The notes beneath the pieces were generated by a model. The model ran no database searches and was not told where the DNA came from. It was given only the letters and a program-made list of their open reading frames with translations. A stretch of DNA of 64,000 nt from contig OZ020617.1 of the NCBI GenBank assembly GCA_963971575.1, positions 18,685,403 to 18,749,402 of the forward strand. Reading direction: 5' to 3'. Positions 11,842 to 22,160 of the stretch are shown one piece after another. Source of the DNA: Liopterus haemorrhoidalis. Taxonomy: Eukaryota; Arthropoda; Insecta; Coleoptera; Dytiscidae. Positions within the stretch are counted from its first letter, which is position 1. Each line of letters begins with the position of its first letter. The position numbers and the translations under genes are program-made.

Positions 11842-11941
11842 TGGCCGGCTACTAAAAAACGACTTTAACGTTTTAACTCAAGTTAAAATAATATGTTTTT
11901 GTATGTTAAAACATTTAACTCGTTTTTTTATCAACCGGCCA
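11842..11941. mobile_element. 100-bp Harbinger-type MITE
   Basis: Starts TGGCCGG and ends CCGGCCA, with inverted repeats of about 27 bp (GGCCGGCTACTAAAAAACGA against GGCCGGTTGATAAAAAAACG). TAA copies flank it at 11839-11841 and 11942-11944. A three-base TAA/TTA duplication is typical of PIF/Harbinger. It lies 11 bp from the end of the mariner-class element. Confidence 0.8.
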
Positions 11942-12121
11942 TAAGATAAATAGTTAAAAATTTTGGCGCACAGCAACAAAGACTATTCGCGCAACTGGCC
12001 ATAAGAGAACCAAAGCGGTGCTGATGTAAAAGATAGTTTTTTTTTTTTTTTTGTCATGCTATATACTTCTGAATCATGTGTGATGCGGAAGCAGAAATAT
12101 GAATCTAACATAAAGCTGTGT

Positions 12122-12372
12122 TTAGAGCTCTGTAAATTAATTGACTTGTACTGCGCATTGTGGATAAGTTTAGTAGATAGTTATAACGTTCAAGGCAGCG
12201 TTTATAGCTAAGGAAATTATTTCATTACGAATAGTGCACATCTTTGTGTCTTTAAACCAATACGGTGACTTCGTCAAATGTTTATTATCTATTATCGTTT
12301 ACCAAATTCTGATGTCCTAGATTTTTACTAATTAAACCTAACATAATTACCTAAATTGATCATATTTACTGT
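12122..12372. repeat. Dispersed non-coding repeat, copy 1
   Basis: Shares CGTTCAAGGCAG, AGCTAAGGAAATTA, GTTTATTATCTATTAT and GATTTTTACTAATTAAACCTAAC with 35181-35422. The GTTTATTATC to CCTAAC segment also forms part of both arms of the foldback element at 37972-38343. No coding similarity. Confidence 0.65.
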
Positions 12373-13528
12373 TCGTCTTTGTAATTTGGGCGAGATTTGT
12401 TGGAATTGGCGCGATGACTTTTTGTTAGGTTATGTAAAGGTATACAATGTAAACGTTTCTCCGATGTAGACTGAGATAGCCAATGTGTTTATATGTCCGT
12501 TTCATTAAAACAACTCACTAACTATAAGTTTAGTAAACTATCGACAATCGACAACGTATTAAATTTAGAGCTCTGAACGATTGCCAATGTTACCATACGA
12601 CAAACTTGTTAGTGACAATCAATATTGCACAAGTCATAGCCTATAGTCGACTAATTTAAGAGCCCTGAACGCAGCTTTACTCTACAAAACATACCATAGC
12701 ATAAACATAAAGTTACACATTCTCAAAAATCATGTGAAAAACATTTCCTCGCCCGAGTCATATTTCTTGGATAATTTTTTCTGAATTCCAACGACGTATT
12801 TTATTTCTGTTTACTTTTCGTAACAAATTCTTTCTTTAACGACAACATCTCTGGTTCAAACATATGAAATTTAAAGCTAATATTCTATAGATAAACTGTG
12901 AAAGATGTAAAGTAAATAAATTATTAGCAAGTCATTTCAAAGCCATCCGGTATAAAAATAACCGTTTAGAAATGTTGACAGACACGAAAATATTATAATA
13001 ATTGCAAAGTGATGATGATAGAAAAAAAGCCGGCAAGAAATAAAAATATTTACTTATACTGTTCCCGCCGGAGCAACGCATCAATCATTTTTAAGGCTTA
13101 TTTTCTCACAATTTTCAAATATTTTTTCCGCTTCGCAACATAAAATTAGATATTACTAAATTTCAAGTTTTTCTCAAGTGTTGCGTTGCAAGGAATAAAT
13201 TTAATTTTTATTTTATTTTTACTTTAAACCAAATTTGCATGAAAATACTACAAGAATTCGCTGGCGTAGAATAATTAAGTTTTTGTGAATATAATAATTT
13301 TGCAACGTGAAATTTAATATCTCTTTTTATATTAATTATATTGCAATATAGTATTACGTTGATTAATTACTTTGTATAGACATTATACTTAATGCCTGTA
13401 TCGTAATTTATAAAATACGTAGACAAAGATATTTGTGTGACATCGTTGTTCTTGTTGTTTAATACTTATATACAGATGGACTTGAGTACTAAACTCATAT
13501 TCAAAGCAGGTTTGGGCCTGTTTTTTAA
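12373..13528. other. AT-rich spacer, no gene recognised
   Basis: No coding similarity and no clear terminal repeats. Ends at the TTAA flanking the piggyBac derivative. Confidence 0.55.
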
Positions 13529-14469
13529 CCTTCCGGCGGTCGCGCCGTTGTAAATACGACAGTGGTTGTTTTTAGTGGCAGCAGAAATATTTATTTTTTT
13601 CCAGGAAGGTAGCCCACCCAGGTATTCCTCCCTTGACTAGTCCACTACCATTTCCCCACCCAATCATTCATATCCGCATTTCCGATCAGTGCCCAAAGAC
13701 AATCCAAACTGGCGGTATCACACAGTGTTGTACTTTATACAACGCGCGACTGGTAGAGTTGCACTTTTTCCTAAAAATTCGACATTTCCTTTTTTTATAA
13801 TTTGCAAGTTTTAAAGTTTATCAGTGTTATGGCAAGAATAAAGTTTTGTGATATTCCGCTTATTCTTCAAAAGCTTTCAGATGAAGAAAATGGTGGCGAT
13901 TTGGATGTTTTTGAAAGTGACGGTGATCTTAGTGACGAAAACATAGAACCAGATGATTATTGCAAGCTGAGCAAGATCAGGCTGAGCAATAAGCACATTC
14001 TTCTTTGAACGAACCAGCAAAGAAAAAAGGAACGTGTTGTCTCTGCGGGAGAAAAAAGAACTAATCAGCCACCATGAAGTGTGACCAATATTTTCGTTTC
14101 ATTTGCAAAAAAGATGCAAAAAAACAAACTGTATGTTTGACATGTATAGAAGAAAAATGAATGGATTTTGCTACCTCGAATAATATTATTTTAGTTTTAG
14201 TTGTTTTTTTTTTACCTTTAAAAATTTGTGCAATAAAAGTGTGCTTTTTCAGTTTACGTACTTAATTTTGCGCTTAATCTCAAGTCTTATGTAAAAGGTA
14301 TTGATGTTTTTTGATAAATAAATCAAGTAAAAATAATATATTTATCAGAAAATATCTTAACATTGGTTAAAAATATAATTAAACGATAAAAATATAATTT
14401 TTATGGATGTTGTAAAATGTACAACGCGCGACTGCTCGTGTGCTTTTTTAGGGCGCGACTGCCGAAAGG
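13529..14469 (+). mobile_element. piggyBac deletion derivative
   Basis: TTAA copies at 13525-13528 and 14470-14473 flank inverted termini CCTTCCGGCGGTCGCGCC and CCTTTCGGCAGTCGCGCCC. A subterminal motif TACAACGCGCGACTG occurs near 13738 and near 14420. At 941 bp it is less than half the length of a typical autonomous piggyBac. The interior keeps only the two ends of the transposase coding region. Confidence 0.88.
13829..14160 (+). pseudogene. piggyBac transposase, N- and C-terminal ends joined
   Basis: An ATG at 13829 begins a short acidic N-terminal region (LSDEENGGDLDVFESDGD), as in piggyBac transposases. Further on, in other frames, comes a cysteine-rich tail: CCLCGRKK near 14038, then a stop, then CDQYFRFICKKDAKKQ and VCLTCIEEK ending at TGA 14158-14160. 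That spacing of C-x2-C pairs matches the C-terminal zinc-binding domain that recognises the element's own ends. The whole DDD catalytic core between them is absent, so the product could not transpose. Stops and frameshifts show it is no longer translated as one protein. Confidence 0.75.
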
Positions 14470-14482
14470 TTAAGGTGCCTAC

Positions 14483-15973
14483 CAGTGATGGGCGCGTGCC
14501 GTGAAATTTTAATGTCACTTAGTGACATGGCCGTTCACGGTAAAATCGTGAATGAACGTGATTAATATTTTTCTTTCGTGCTTGATTGTCCGTGATTTAA
14601 AATTTGTCGTGACACGTCGTGTGTGCAATCACGGCGTGTCACGACTCACGAAGTTTAAATTTTAGTAAATAGAAGGAAAAAGAAGAAAGAATTGTCTATT
14701 TTGTATCATTATCTATGCTGGGTTTTGTATCTCTTTCTACGACGAAGCAACATGTCTCCATTGTATGCAGGTGTTGGAATTATTTTTTTAAATTTTGAGT
14801 GGATATGGATAACTCAAAACAATCTTATTCTAACTAGTTTACGCTTTTTCTCTAACCAGTTGGATTTGGTGGGATCATACGGAACATTAACTAATATTCT
14901 TCATTTCTTTTTTTTTCATAACAGAAAATTTTCCTCATAACTTTTTCTTTTCTTTTAAGTATCCTTTTCTTAAAATAAATTGAGCCCTGCAAATCCGTGG
15001 ATTTTTCTGCGGATGCAGATAAATTATCATTTAAATAGTGCGGATACGGATAAAAAATCATATCCGTTTATCCGAAATATACGAGTGAACATAAAATCTT
15101 CGGTTAAACGCCTCTTCCCACGGACGACGCGTTTAGAACCCCAAAAATGTATCGCTGGCATTTGTATTGCGCTTATGGCATGAGTGAAATAATGATACTT
15201 TACGGAACTTTTTACTTTTTACTCTTCCCATAAAGACCTATTTTACGCTTACTTATATAGTTAAATATAGAAGAGATAATATAACAGTCGTATAATCAGT
15301 CATAGATACAACAATTTCTTTGGATTTATTGCCAGTTTATTAATTAAAAAATAATTTTGTAATGTGTCGTCTTATTTTGCATTTTTTGAAATATTAGTAA
15401 AAATTAACAATAGTAATTTGCCACATTTAAAAACATAAGAAGCTCATATCAAATTAAAAAAAAAAAAACAAAAATATCATATATTTCTTGAAATCGTCAT
15501 ATAACTTTCATCTTTTAATAATAGGATGAATTTAAGAATTTATTTTTATAATTAAGAATTATATTTTTAAATTTGCTAGATCTTTCCTCTTCTCTATTTA
15601 TTGTCATAAAAGTGATAAATGAATCTGTTTAATTATCTCTAAATATCATCATATAGGTAATATATTTTGGAAGTGTTGGTATGTATGTTCTATTTGCCTT
15701 CTGGTGTATCTTCATTTTTTCGGTAACGCGGAAAGAGAAAAATGAAATAAATATAATTCTTTTATATTCCTACATAACACTCATTTCTTATTAACAAAAT
15801 TTTGGGAGGACGTGGGTTGGCCATTCTAAGTGAAAAAATTCACGCGTGAGTCAGGCAGCACGCGTTCAGGTGAAATTTAAAATTTATGATTTCTTGTGCG
15901 TACGTGTTATTTTTAATCTGACTTCCTGAGCCTGCATGATCGTGACAAAATTTTATTTACGCGCCAAACCCTA
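14483..15973. mobile_element. Non-autonomous hAT element
   Basis: An exact 8-bp duplication GTGCCTAC lies at 14475-14482 and 15974-15981. The ends are CAGTGATGGGCGCG and, inverted, TAGGGTTTGGCGCG. Both subterminal regions are rich in short CGTGA/TCACG motifs, which may be transposase-binding repeats. No transposase coding is recognisable in the 1.49 kb. A sub-segment from about 14983 (GAGCCCTGCAAATCCGTGG) resembles another hAT terminus and may be a nested fragment. Confidence 0.8.
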
Positions 15974-16048
15974 GTGCCTACAGACGGCGTGGTAAGTCAC
16001 TGCCAATGTTTATACTTGTCTAGCTCCGCGGATCGTGTGTATGGGTAA

Positions 16049-17059
16049 AGCGGCGTCCACAATATGCCGCTGTTTGCCAGTTGGCAAGGCCATTTGGCAA
16101 TGCCAGAAGTAATGTAGACGTGACCGTTGGCACGTGCCATCGTGTCAGCGGCGAGCCAACAAGAATCGCTCGAGTGTCGGTCTCCTTCAAAAGCGATGTC
16201 CACACTATGCAGCTATTTGCCAGTCGGAAAGGCCATTTGGCAATGCCAGAAGTAATGTAGTCGTGACCGTTGGCACATGCCATCGGCAAGCCAACAAGAA
16301 TCGCTCGAGTGTCGGTCTCCTTCAAAGAAAGCCGATAAGAACGGAGAGTGGGGACGTGCCAACCATTGGCATCACACGGCTTTAGGCTTAAATTCGGAGA
16401 TGATTCAGAAGTCGATAAGCAATGTTGTTTATAGAAGGAGTAGACAAAGTGCTTAATTTAATCGATTTATACCGGGATAGTCCTGTTTTGTGGGACTGTC
16501 GTTTAAAGGACTATAAAAAAGGACTATATCGTTTAAAGGTTTGCTTTGAAATCTTGAACATGTAACTTAACGAATGGTAGAAATCTCCTGTCGCCAGGAA
16601 TTGCAAAGTAACCGCTAGACGTTCATGGGCAGGAATAGGTCTTTTGAATGACGTATCTTCCTTCTTGATATTTGGTGCAACCAAATTTAGAAGAACTTCA
16701 AAATCGCTACTTCTCATTCGAAAAAAGTTTTTGAAACCACATCGTCTGTACTCGAGATTCATTTTGTCCACATCGTCCAATACTAAATCCTTCATTAAGT
16801 CGGGTGCTCCATATCGTGATCTACTTTGAAGACTTGGACGTACCCAAAACCGTCGTTTGCGCCGTTTGCGTATTTTTTCTTCACTGTCAAGTATGATAAC
16901 AGCAGCTGAAGCAATTAGTAAATCCTCCTCGGTGAACATTGTGCGACTAAACTAAATGCCAACACAGATGTGGACGTTTTTACAGCCACTGGCTTTGCCA
17001 ATTTGGCTTTACCAACTGGCCTTGCCAACTGGCAAACAGCGGCATAGTGGGGATGCGCA
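16049..17059 (-). mobile_element. PIF/Harbinger derivative, unit 1
   Basis: TAA at 16046-16048 and 17060-17062 flank inverted ends AGCGGCGTCCACAATATGCC and, read inverted, GCGCATCCCCACTATGCCGC. The ends continue into long repeats with CTGTTTGCCAGTTGGCAA. A left-hand block of about 145 bp (GTCCACA-TATGC-GCT to GTCGGTCTCCTTCAAA) is tandemly duplicated at 16050-16190 and 16193-16330. It carries a truncated Harbinger transposase gene. Confidence 0.75.
16511..16939 (-). pseudogene. Harbinger transposase, N-terminal fragment
   Basis: The frame starts with MFTEEDLLIASAAVIILDSE at 16939 and contains RRFWVRPSLQSRSRYGAPDL, NFFRMRSSDFEVLLNLVAP and HERLAVTLQFLATGD, then YMFKISKQTF. This matches the N-terminal part of HARBI1/ALP1-like nucleases, where a helical region precedes the DDE nuclease domain. 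The frame then runs into unrelated residues and stops after 142 codons, whereas family members are usually about 350-450. The catalytic aspartates and glutamate are therefore missing. The start is supported by similarity beginning at this Met and by the same start in the duplicate at 17437. Confidence 0.85.
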
Positions 17060-17062
17060 TAA

Positions 17063-17558
17063 AGAAAGCGAATAAGAACGGAAAGTGGGGACGTGCCAAC
17101 CACTGGCATCACGCGGCTTCAGGGTTCAGTTGTAACGTATCTTTCTTAAGACTTCTGAGTGACGTATCTTCTTTCTTGATATTTGGTGCAATCAAATTTA
17201 GAAGAACTTCAAAATCGCTACTTTTCATTCGAAAAAAGTTTGTGCAACCACATCCTCTGTACTCGAGGTTCAATTGGTCCACATCGTCCAATACTAAATC
17301 CTTCATTAAGTCACGTGCTCCATATCGTGATCTACTTTGAAGACTTGGACGTATCCAAAACCGTCATTTGCGCAATATGCGTGTTTTTTTCTTCACTGTC
17401 AAGTATGATAACAGCAGCTCAAGCAATTAGTAAATCCTCCTCGGTGAACATTGTGCGATTAAACTAAATGCCAACACAGATGTGGACGTTTTTACAGTCA
17501 CTGGCTTTGCTAGTTTGGCCTTGCCAACTAGCAAACAGCGGCATAGTGGGGACGCGCC
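17063..17558 (-). mobile_element. PIF/Harbinger derivative, unit 2 (duplicate)
   Basis: Repeats the sequence following AGAAAGC-GATAAGAACGG-AGTGGGGACGTGCCAACC of unit 1, the transposase start and the right-hand terminus (AACAGCGGCATAGTGGGGACGCGCC). It lacks a left terminus of its own. The arrangement suggests unequal exchange or insertion of one derivative beside another. Confidence 0.65.
17109..17437 (-). pseudogene. Harbinger transposase fragment, second copy
   Basis: Parallel to the 16511-16939 gene: MFTEEDLLIA is followed by an in-frame TGA at codon 11, then a frameshift. It then reads LVLDDVDQLNLEYRGCGCTN, FFRMKSSDFEVLLNLIAPNI and KKEDTS. After that it departs into sequence from an internal deletion, earlier than unit 1 does. 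The two copies have diverged by scattered substitutions, so the duplication is not recent. No catalytic residues are present. Confidence 0.8.
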
Positions 17559-17630
17559 TTTACAAGTCACAAATCACAACCAACGTAGACTGGGCTTGCC
17601 GCTGGACGACGTTTGCTTCCGAGGCGGTAT

Positions 17631-17760
17631 TCAGGGGCGCCAAAAATGTTCCACTATTCCTCCAACTGTGTTAGTTAGACCAATGTTTTGACTTGGGGCG
17701 TGGCGGAAAAATTCTGATACATTAAGGGCGGCGAGAACTCATACATTTTGGGAACCACTG
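17631..17760. mobile_element. hAT terminus fragment
   Basis: The right edge reads TTTTGGGAACCACTG, the inverted form of the common hAT terminus CAGTGGTTCCCAAA. CAGGGGCGCC at 17631 may be a second, different terminus. No matching 8-bp duplication was found, so the extent is uncertain. Confidence 0.4.
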
Positions 17761-18841
17761 GGCTACGCCATAGTTTTATATGCTTGTGAGGGTCATCATG
17801 AAAATAAAACTATTTTTTTTCTTCGTTTTCTGTGGTCTTGGCAACTTTGACCGTTGACCAGTGCTATTTTCTGTATTTGATTTTTCTTTTATTTTATCCA
17901 AAAGTGTAGTTCTTTTGCTTGTTGATTTATTTGTTTGTTTCTTTATTTTTTATTCTTTATTTATCTTCAGTTATATTGTTATTTTATTATTTTTTATGAA
18001 ATTATAAATGAGCTCTAGTATTGTTATGTTTTTGGTTTTGATTATATAGTTGACATTTGTTGCTAGTTTTATTCCTTCCGCTATTAATTATGTCATAGGC
18101 ATTGTGCGATTGTTTTGGTACTTTGGATATCCAAGTATTAAAAACAAAACTTGATTTATTTAAAATTAAAAACAACTTCGTTTTTCATGTATTAAACTAC
18201 ACCGTAAAAGTATAAATTATAATTTACATTAGTTACCACACATATGTAATTTTTTACCTATAAAATATTATTTGTTAAAATTTGTTTTTTTTATTATTAT
18301 AATTTTTGTTCCTCTTATGAAAACTTAATATGGAAAATATTGTTTTAGGAAACCTCTCTGTACATGACCTTTAAAAGTAACACAATCAAAAACTCATCAA
18401 ATTGTGCACGAGTGCCAAAAGAATAAAACACACCTGCAATGAAAATGTACAATACTTCCTACTTGATTTTAAAACAAAACCAAGGTCTTCTCGTTTTATT
18501 GAGTTTTTATATTTATTTTTAGAGACAACACTGTTTATTTTTATATGAATTGTAAAAAACCTCTCAGTGTTTTTATAAACTAGGCCATCTATATATTTAT
18601 GTATGTACCGCGAATTTTTTGTAATTCCTATTCTGAACTAGCCCATTAGTATAATCTTGATGTATGAATCATGATTTTTAGTTTGTTTAGTTAAGCATGC
18701 AGACGGTGCGTACCGGTTGTCTAATCGTACCAATTGAGTTTAATTGTATTTTTTTTTTTATCTAGAATGATGGTAAAACGTCTTGCTTCATCCTGAAGAT
18801 TTTACGTTTCTCAAATATATTAGTAGTTTATTTCCGCATTT
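17761..18841. other. AT-rich spacer, no gene recognised
   Basis: No coding similarity. T-rich low-complexity sequence at 17880-18000. Confidence 0.55.
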
Positions 18842-18962
18842 GGAAACTAGAGTACATTGTTGTGTTGCCTTCTGCATTTTAACAGAACCTGGGCAGCATA
18901 TAATGGGAAAAAAGTATTGGCACAAAATGCAGAAGGCAACACAACAATGTACTCTAGTTTCC
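18842..18962. repeat. Perfect 39-bp inverted repeat
   Basis: 18842-18880 (starting GGAAACTAGAGTACATTGTT) is the exact reverse complement of 18924-18962, with a 43-base spacer. It sits at the 5' edge of the Penelope-like relic. The right arm runs into that element's coding frame, so the left arm is an inverted duplicate of the element's edge. Confidence 0.95.
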
Positions 18963-19407
18963 CATACCATAATAAGAGTTTCACAAGCTACAATAGAATT
19001 TTTGATCAACACAATGTTACACTAGCATTTGCAACATCGAACAACAACAAACGAAACTTTTCAAACATGAAAACAAAAATCCCGTTGCTAGAAAATTCTA
19101 ATGTTGTGTATCAAATCCCTTGCAAAGGTTGTGATCTCTCCTATATTGGCACCACCAACCAGATTTTGAGAAAAAGGCTAACTCAACATCGCTCTGACAC
19201 AAGGCTAAAACCCAATAGCACTGCGTAAGCAATCCATGCCAATAATACCGGTTATATGCTTAATTATGAAGGAGTAAGCATACTAGATAAAGAAAAAAAT
19301 TTGGACAAAAGAATCATCTCCGATGCTCCACATTCAAACAGCTAAAAAACAAGTTGTTAATAAAAAATGAGCTGAACACTGCCTACCAAATTTTATTATA
19401 AATAGAT
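18958..19407 (+). pseudogene. Penelope-like element, GIY-YIG endonuclease end
   Basis: The frame holds the linker typical of the C-terminal half of Penelope-like proteins (FPYHNKSF, then KTKIPLLENSN). A GIY-YIG nuclease core follows: VVYQIPCKGCDLSYIGTTNQ and RKRLTQHRSD. A stop at 19226 interrupts it. In another frame the tail continues with AIHANNTGYMLNYEGVSILD and NLDKRIIS, then MLHIQTAKKQVVNKK. In intact elements this domain follows the reverse transcriptase and cuts DNA for target-primed insertion. No RT is present, so the copy is 5'-truncated at the inverted repeat. Two or more frameshifts make it dead. Confidence 0.82.
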
Positions 19408-19800
19408 TACATTGTTTTATAATCACTGACAATGGATTTGACTTGCAATTGCTTATCTCTGTAGGTCAATGCACTCAATCAGCTGGTGACGTATCGTGTC
19501 TAGTTTTTTCATACTTGTACAGACCCTCGTAGAGGAATCATGTGTTTTATTTTATTAATATGACATATGCAATTAGCATTTATTTTTTAAGAAATTGGTA
19601 AGTTTGTCTCTATTTTCTGATTTTGGAATGCTACCTTGTTTGTATAATTCTCTGTTCAATCAATTATGAATTGTTTCAATGTATTGTAATGTATTATATT
19701 TATTTTTTTAGACTGATGATGTGTAAATTGGATGTACACGAAACGTTTCATATTATTTCATTTTATTGACAATATAAACTGACGAATATCAAGAGAATAT
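19408..19800 (+). mobile_element. Penelope-like 3' region with hammerhead-like motif
   Basis: Non-coding tail of the Penelope-like relic. At 19713-19744 CTGATGA is followed by GTGTA-loop-TACAC and GAAAC, the block found near the ends of many Penelope-like elements. It resembles the conserved core of a hammerhead ribozyme. One extra base after CTGATGA and no obvious stem III make activity doubtful. Confidence 0.5.
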
Positions 19801-20539
19801 TGTTTTATTTATATACCAATCGTCAAGAAACCTATACTTTATATATATATATAATGTTTACCACATCATTAGTAATAATATTTAAGTTATTCGGCTTTTT
19901 CGGCACAGTATTTATTTTAGAAATCCAACGTTTCCATTAACATTTATCAGGTACTGGAATATATATTAAAATAAATACAATTGTGTTAATTATTAAGCAA
20001 ATTATTAGTAATTTTTTAATTACCTTTCCAGAATGTTGCGGTGTAATAATGTAATAATTATCCGACTATTAGTCTCGGATATCATAATTATGCAAATATC
20101 TTCCTTTGAGAAAGATTGTTTACTCAATTTAAAACTATTTATGAGGAATTCACTGCATTCCAAAACTTACTATATAAGCTTCTTCCAATATAAAATGCTC
20201 CATTTATTGTCTGTGTTTCTTTTGAGCGTCAACATGTCATCAAGGAATAGTCAAAACAAAATGTGCGATATAACACGGTATTCAATTATTTGTCCCCATG
20301 AAGAAAAATTTAGTAAGGAAATTGCGGGTTTAATTCGCTACAATAAATTTTCAGTGAATACTATATACGGGAATACAAGATAAACAGCAAAGTTGACGAC
20401 CAAAGTAAACGACGTTAAAACTTAAAACCATAGTTTCAATGAGTATTGTAGTCAAATTAAAATATCAAAATCTATATTTTAAAAATATACGACCTACTGT
20501 TCGAAGATCATCAATTTTTCAAATAAATTCCAGACTGTA
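19801..20539. other. Spacer with one unassigned open frame
   Basis: A 116-codon frame at 20033-20383 (plus strand) has no recognisable domain. Its composition follows local AT content and I do not regard it as a gene. Nothing else is seen. Confidence 0.45.
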
Positions 20540-21262
20540 CAGGATGACATTAATTTGATTTTTTTATGGTCTAACGATTGGCTTTTATGTCTCAATTTAC
20601 AGAAAACTACCGTTTTACATTGCGGTCGCAATAACCCTAAATATTGCTACAAATTAAATATTGTTCCAATTAAACAAGTCACTGAACAAACTGACCTTGG
20701 AATAATTGTTACTTCAGACATGCAATGGTCCTCGCAAGTTTTAGAATGAGTGAAAAGGGCTAACTATGTCTTATACTTGATATCAAGATCCTTCTATCAG
20801 CCGTCACCGGAACTAGTGCGAAAATTGTATATTACATACATAAGACCGCATTTGGAGTTTGCTGTGTCAGTTTGGGCTCCGTCTTTAAGAAGGGATATAA
20901 ACGCCGTTGAACCTTTCAACGACGTGCTACAAAGTTGTGTCCATAAGATATTTGTGTTACGATAACAGATTGGCAATTTTGAGATTAACATCTTTAGAAC
21001 ATCGCATGATGAGAGGTAACATCATTACATTCTTTAAAATAGTGCCTGGCGGTTTTAAGTGCGATTTATCTCATCTTTTCACCCTCAATAGTGATAGCCG
21101 TCTGCGTGGACATGTTTTTCAATTAAAGCAAGGGGTTTTAAAAAAATGTGCGTTCTAATTTTTTAATTAACCGTTTTTTTCAAATTTGGGACAATCTACC
21201 TGAACATGTTATGTCTTCGAATAGTGTGAACAATTTTAAGAAAAATTTGGATTTATATTTAG
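20540..21262 (+). pseudogene. CR1-type LINE, C-terminal RT relic
   Basis: Consecutive frames read as the thumb and C-terminal tail of a CR1-like non-LTR reverse transcriptase: LWSNDWLLCLNLQKTTVLHC, TEQTDLGIIVTSDMQWS, KRANYVLYLISRSFYQ, LYITYIRPHLEFAVSVWAP, then LEHRMMRGNIITFFKIV and SRLRGHVFQLKQG. Each is a recognisable block in correct order. The catalytic palm is absent. Stops at 20749 and 20965 and a frame change near 20960 disrupt it. It is a 5'-truncated dead copy. Confidence 0.8.
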
Positions 21263-21422
21263 CCTTTGGACAATATATTTGTTATTTGTTTTAGGCTTAC
21301 TTTACTATTAAAGATTAGTTTAACTTACTTTGTTTTTTTTCTCTCTCTCTTATTTTTTCTCGCTTATTTTTTTTTTTACATGTATTTTGTTTTTGCACAT
21401 ACTAATAATTGTACATTATTTA

Positions 21423-21681
21423 GGCCCGGTCTTTCCACCTTCAGATAAAGTTCCAGGTAACTATCTGACAGATAAGGTTATTTGTAACTTCATCTGCTGA
21501 ATAAATGTCAATACCAGTCAGTGAATACAATACGTCAGTCTCATTATCTGTTAGATAACTATCCGATAGATACATTTGTATAGAAAGAAGGGATGACATT
21601 TACTCAGCAGATGAAGTTACAAATAACCTTATCTGTCAGATAGTTATCTGGTACTTTATCTGAAGGTGGAAAAACCGGGCC
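21423..21681. mobile_element. Near-palindromic Harbinger-type MITE
   Basis: TTA at 21420-21422 and 21682-21684 flank inverted repeats of about 90 bp: GGCCCGGTCTTTCCACCTTC against GGCCCGGTTTTTCCACCTTC, continuing through ACTATCTGACAGATAAGGTT. It is 259 bp and non-coding. The small number of mismatches between the arms suggests a fairly young copy. Confidence 0.85.
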
Positions 21682-21684
21682 TTA

Positions 21685-22160
21685 GAGCTATACAAGTTTT
21701 ATGACCTCTGCTCTTAGTTGTAATAATAATAATCATCTTCCCAAAAATGGTGTTTTGCCGACATAATTCTAAACTAGTTCATGGACAGACCTCGGTTTGC
21801 CATCAACATTAACGGAAAAATCAAACATTCATGCCAAAAAGACTATTCTGTGCATTCGGTTAGACACGAATGGATTTACACCAGGGCCTTACAACAGGGT
21901 GAATCGGTTAATCAGGTACAACTAGTTGTAAGCTAAATCGAGATATAAAACAAAAAAGCCATATTCTTCGCGATATAACACTTAAAACTCGTTGTGAACT
22001 AAAACGTACAATTCGGCCTTCTAATTATAATATCGAATTTTAATATCTTTTAAAACTAATATAGAATAATGAAAGTATAAGATTATTGGTAGTTGATGTG
22101 ATAGAAGTTTTTTAATTTTTTTTCTTTGATTGCTACCGAATAAAGTCTAGATGTAGTAAT
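21685..22160. other. Spacer, nothing recognised
   Basis: AT-rich sequence with no coding or structural signal recognised. Confidence 0.5.

Noticed and set aside
16134..16385. Open frames across the duplicated Harbinger terminus
   Set aside because: They translate non-coding terminal repeats; both strands are open because the repeat length keeps phase.
20033..20383. 116-codon protein gene
   Set aside because: No domain, AT-driven composition, no start context or neighbours that support it.
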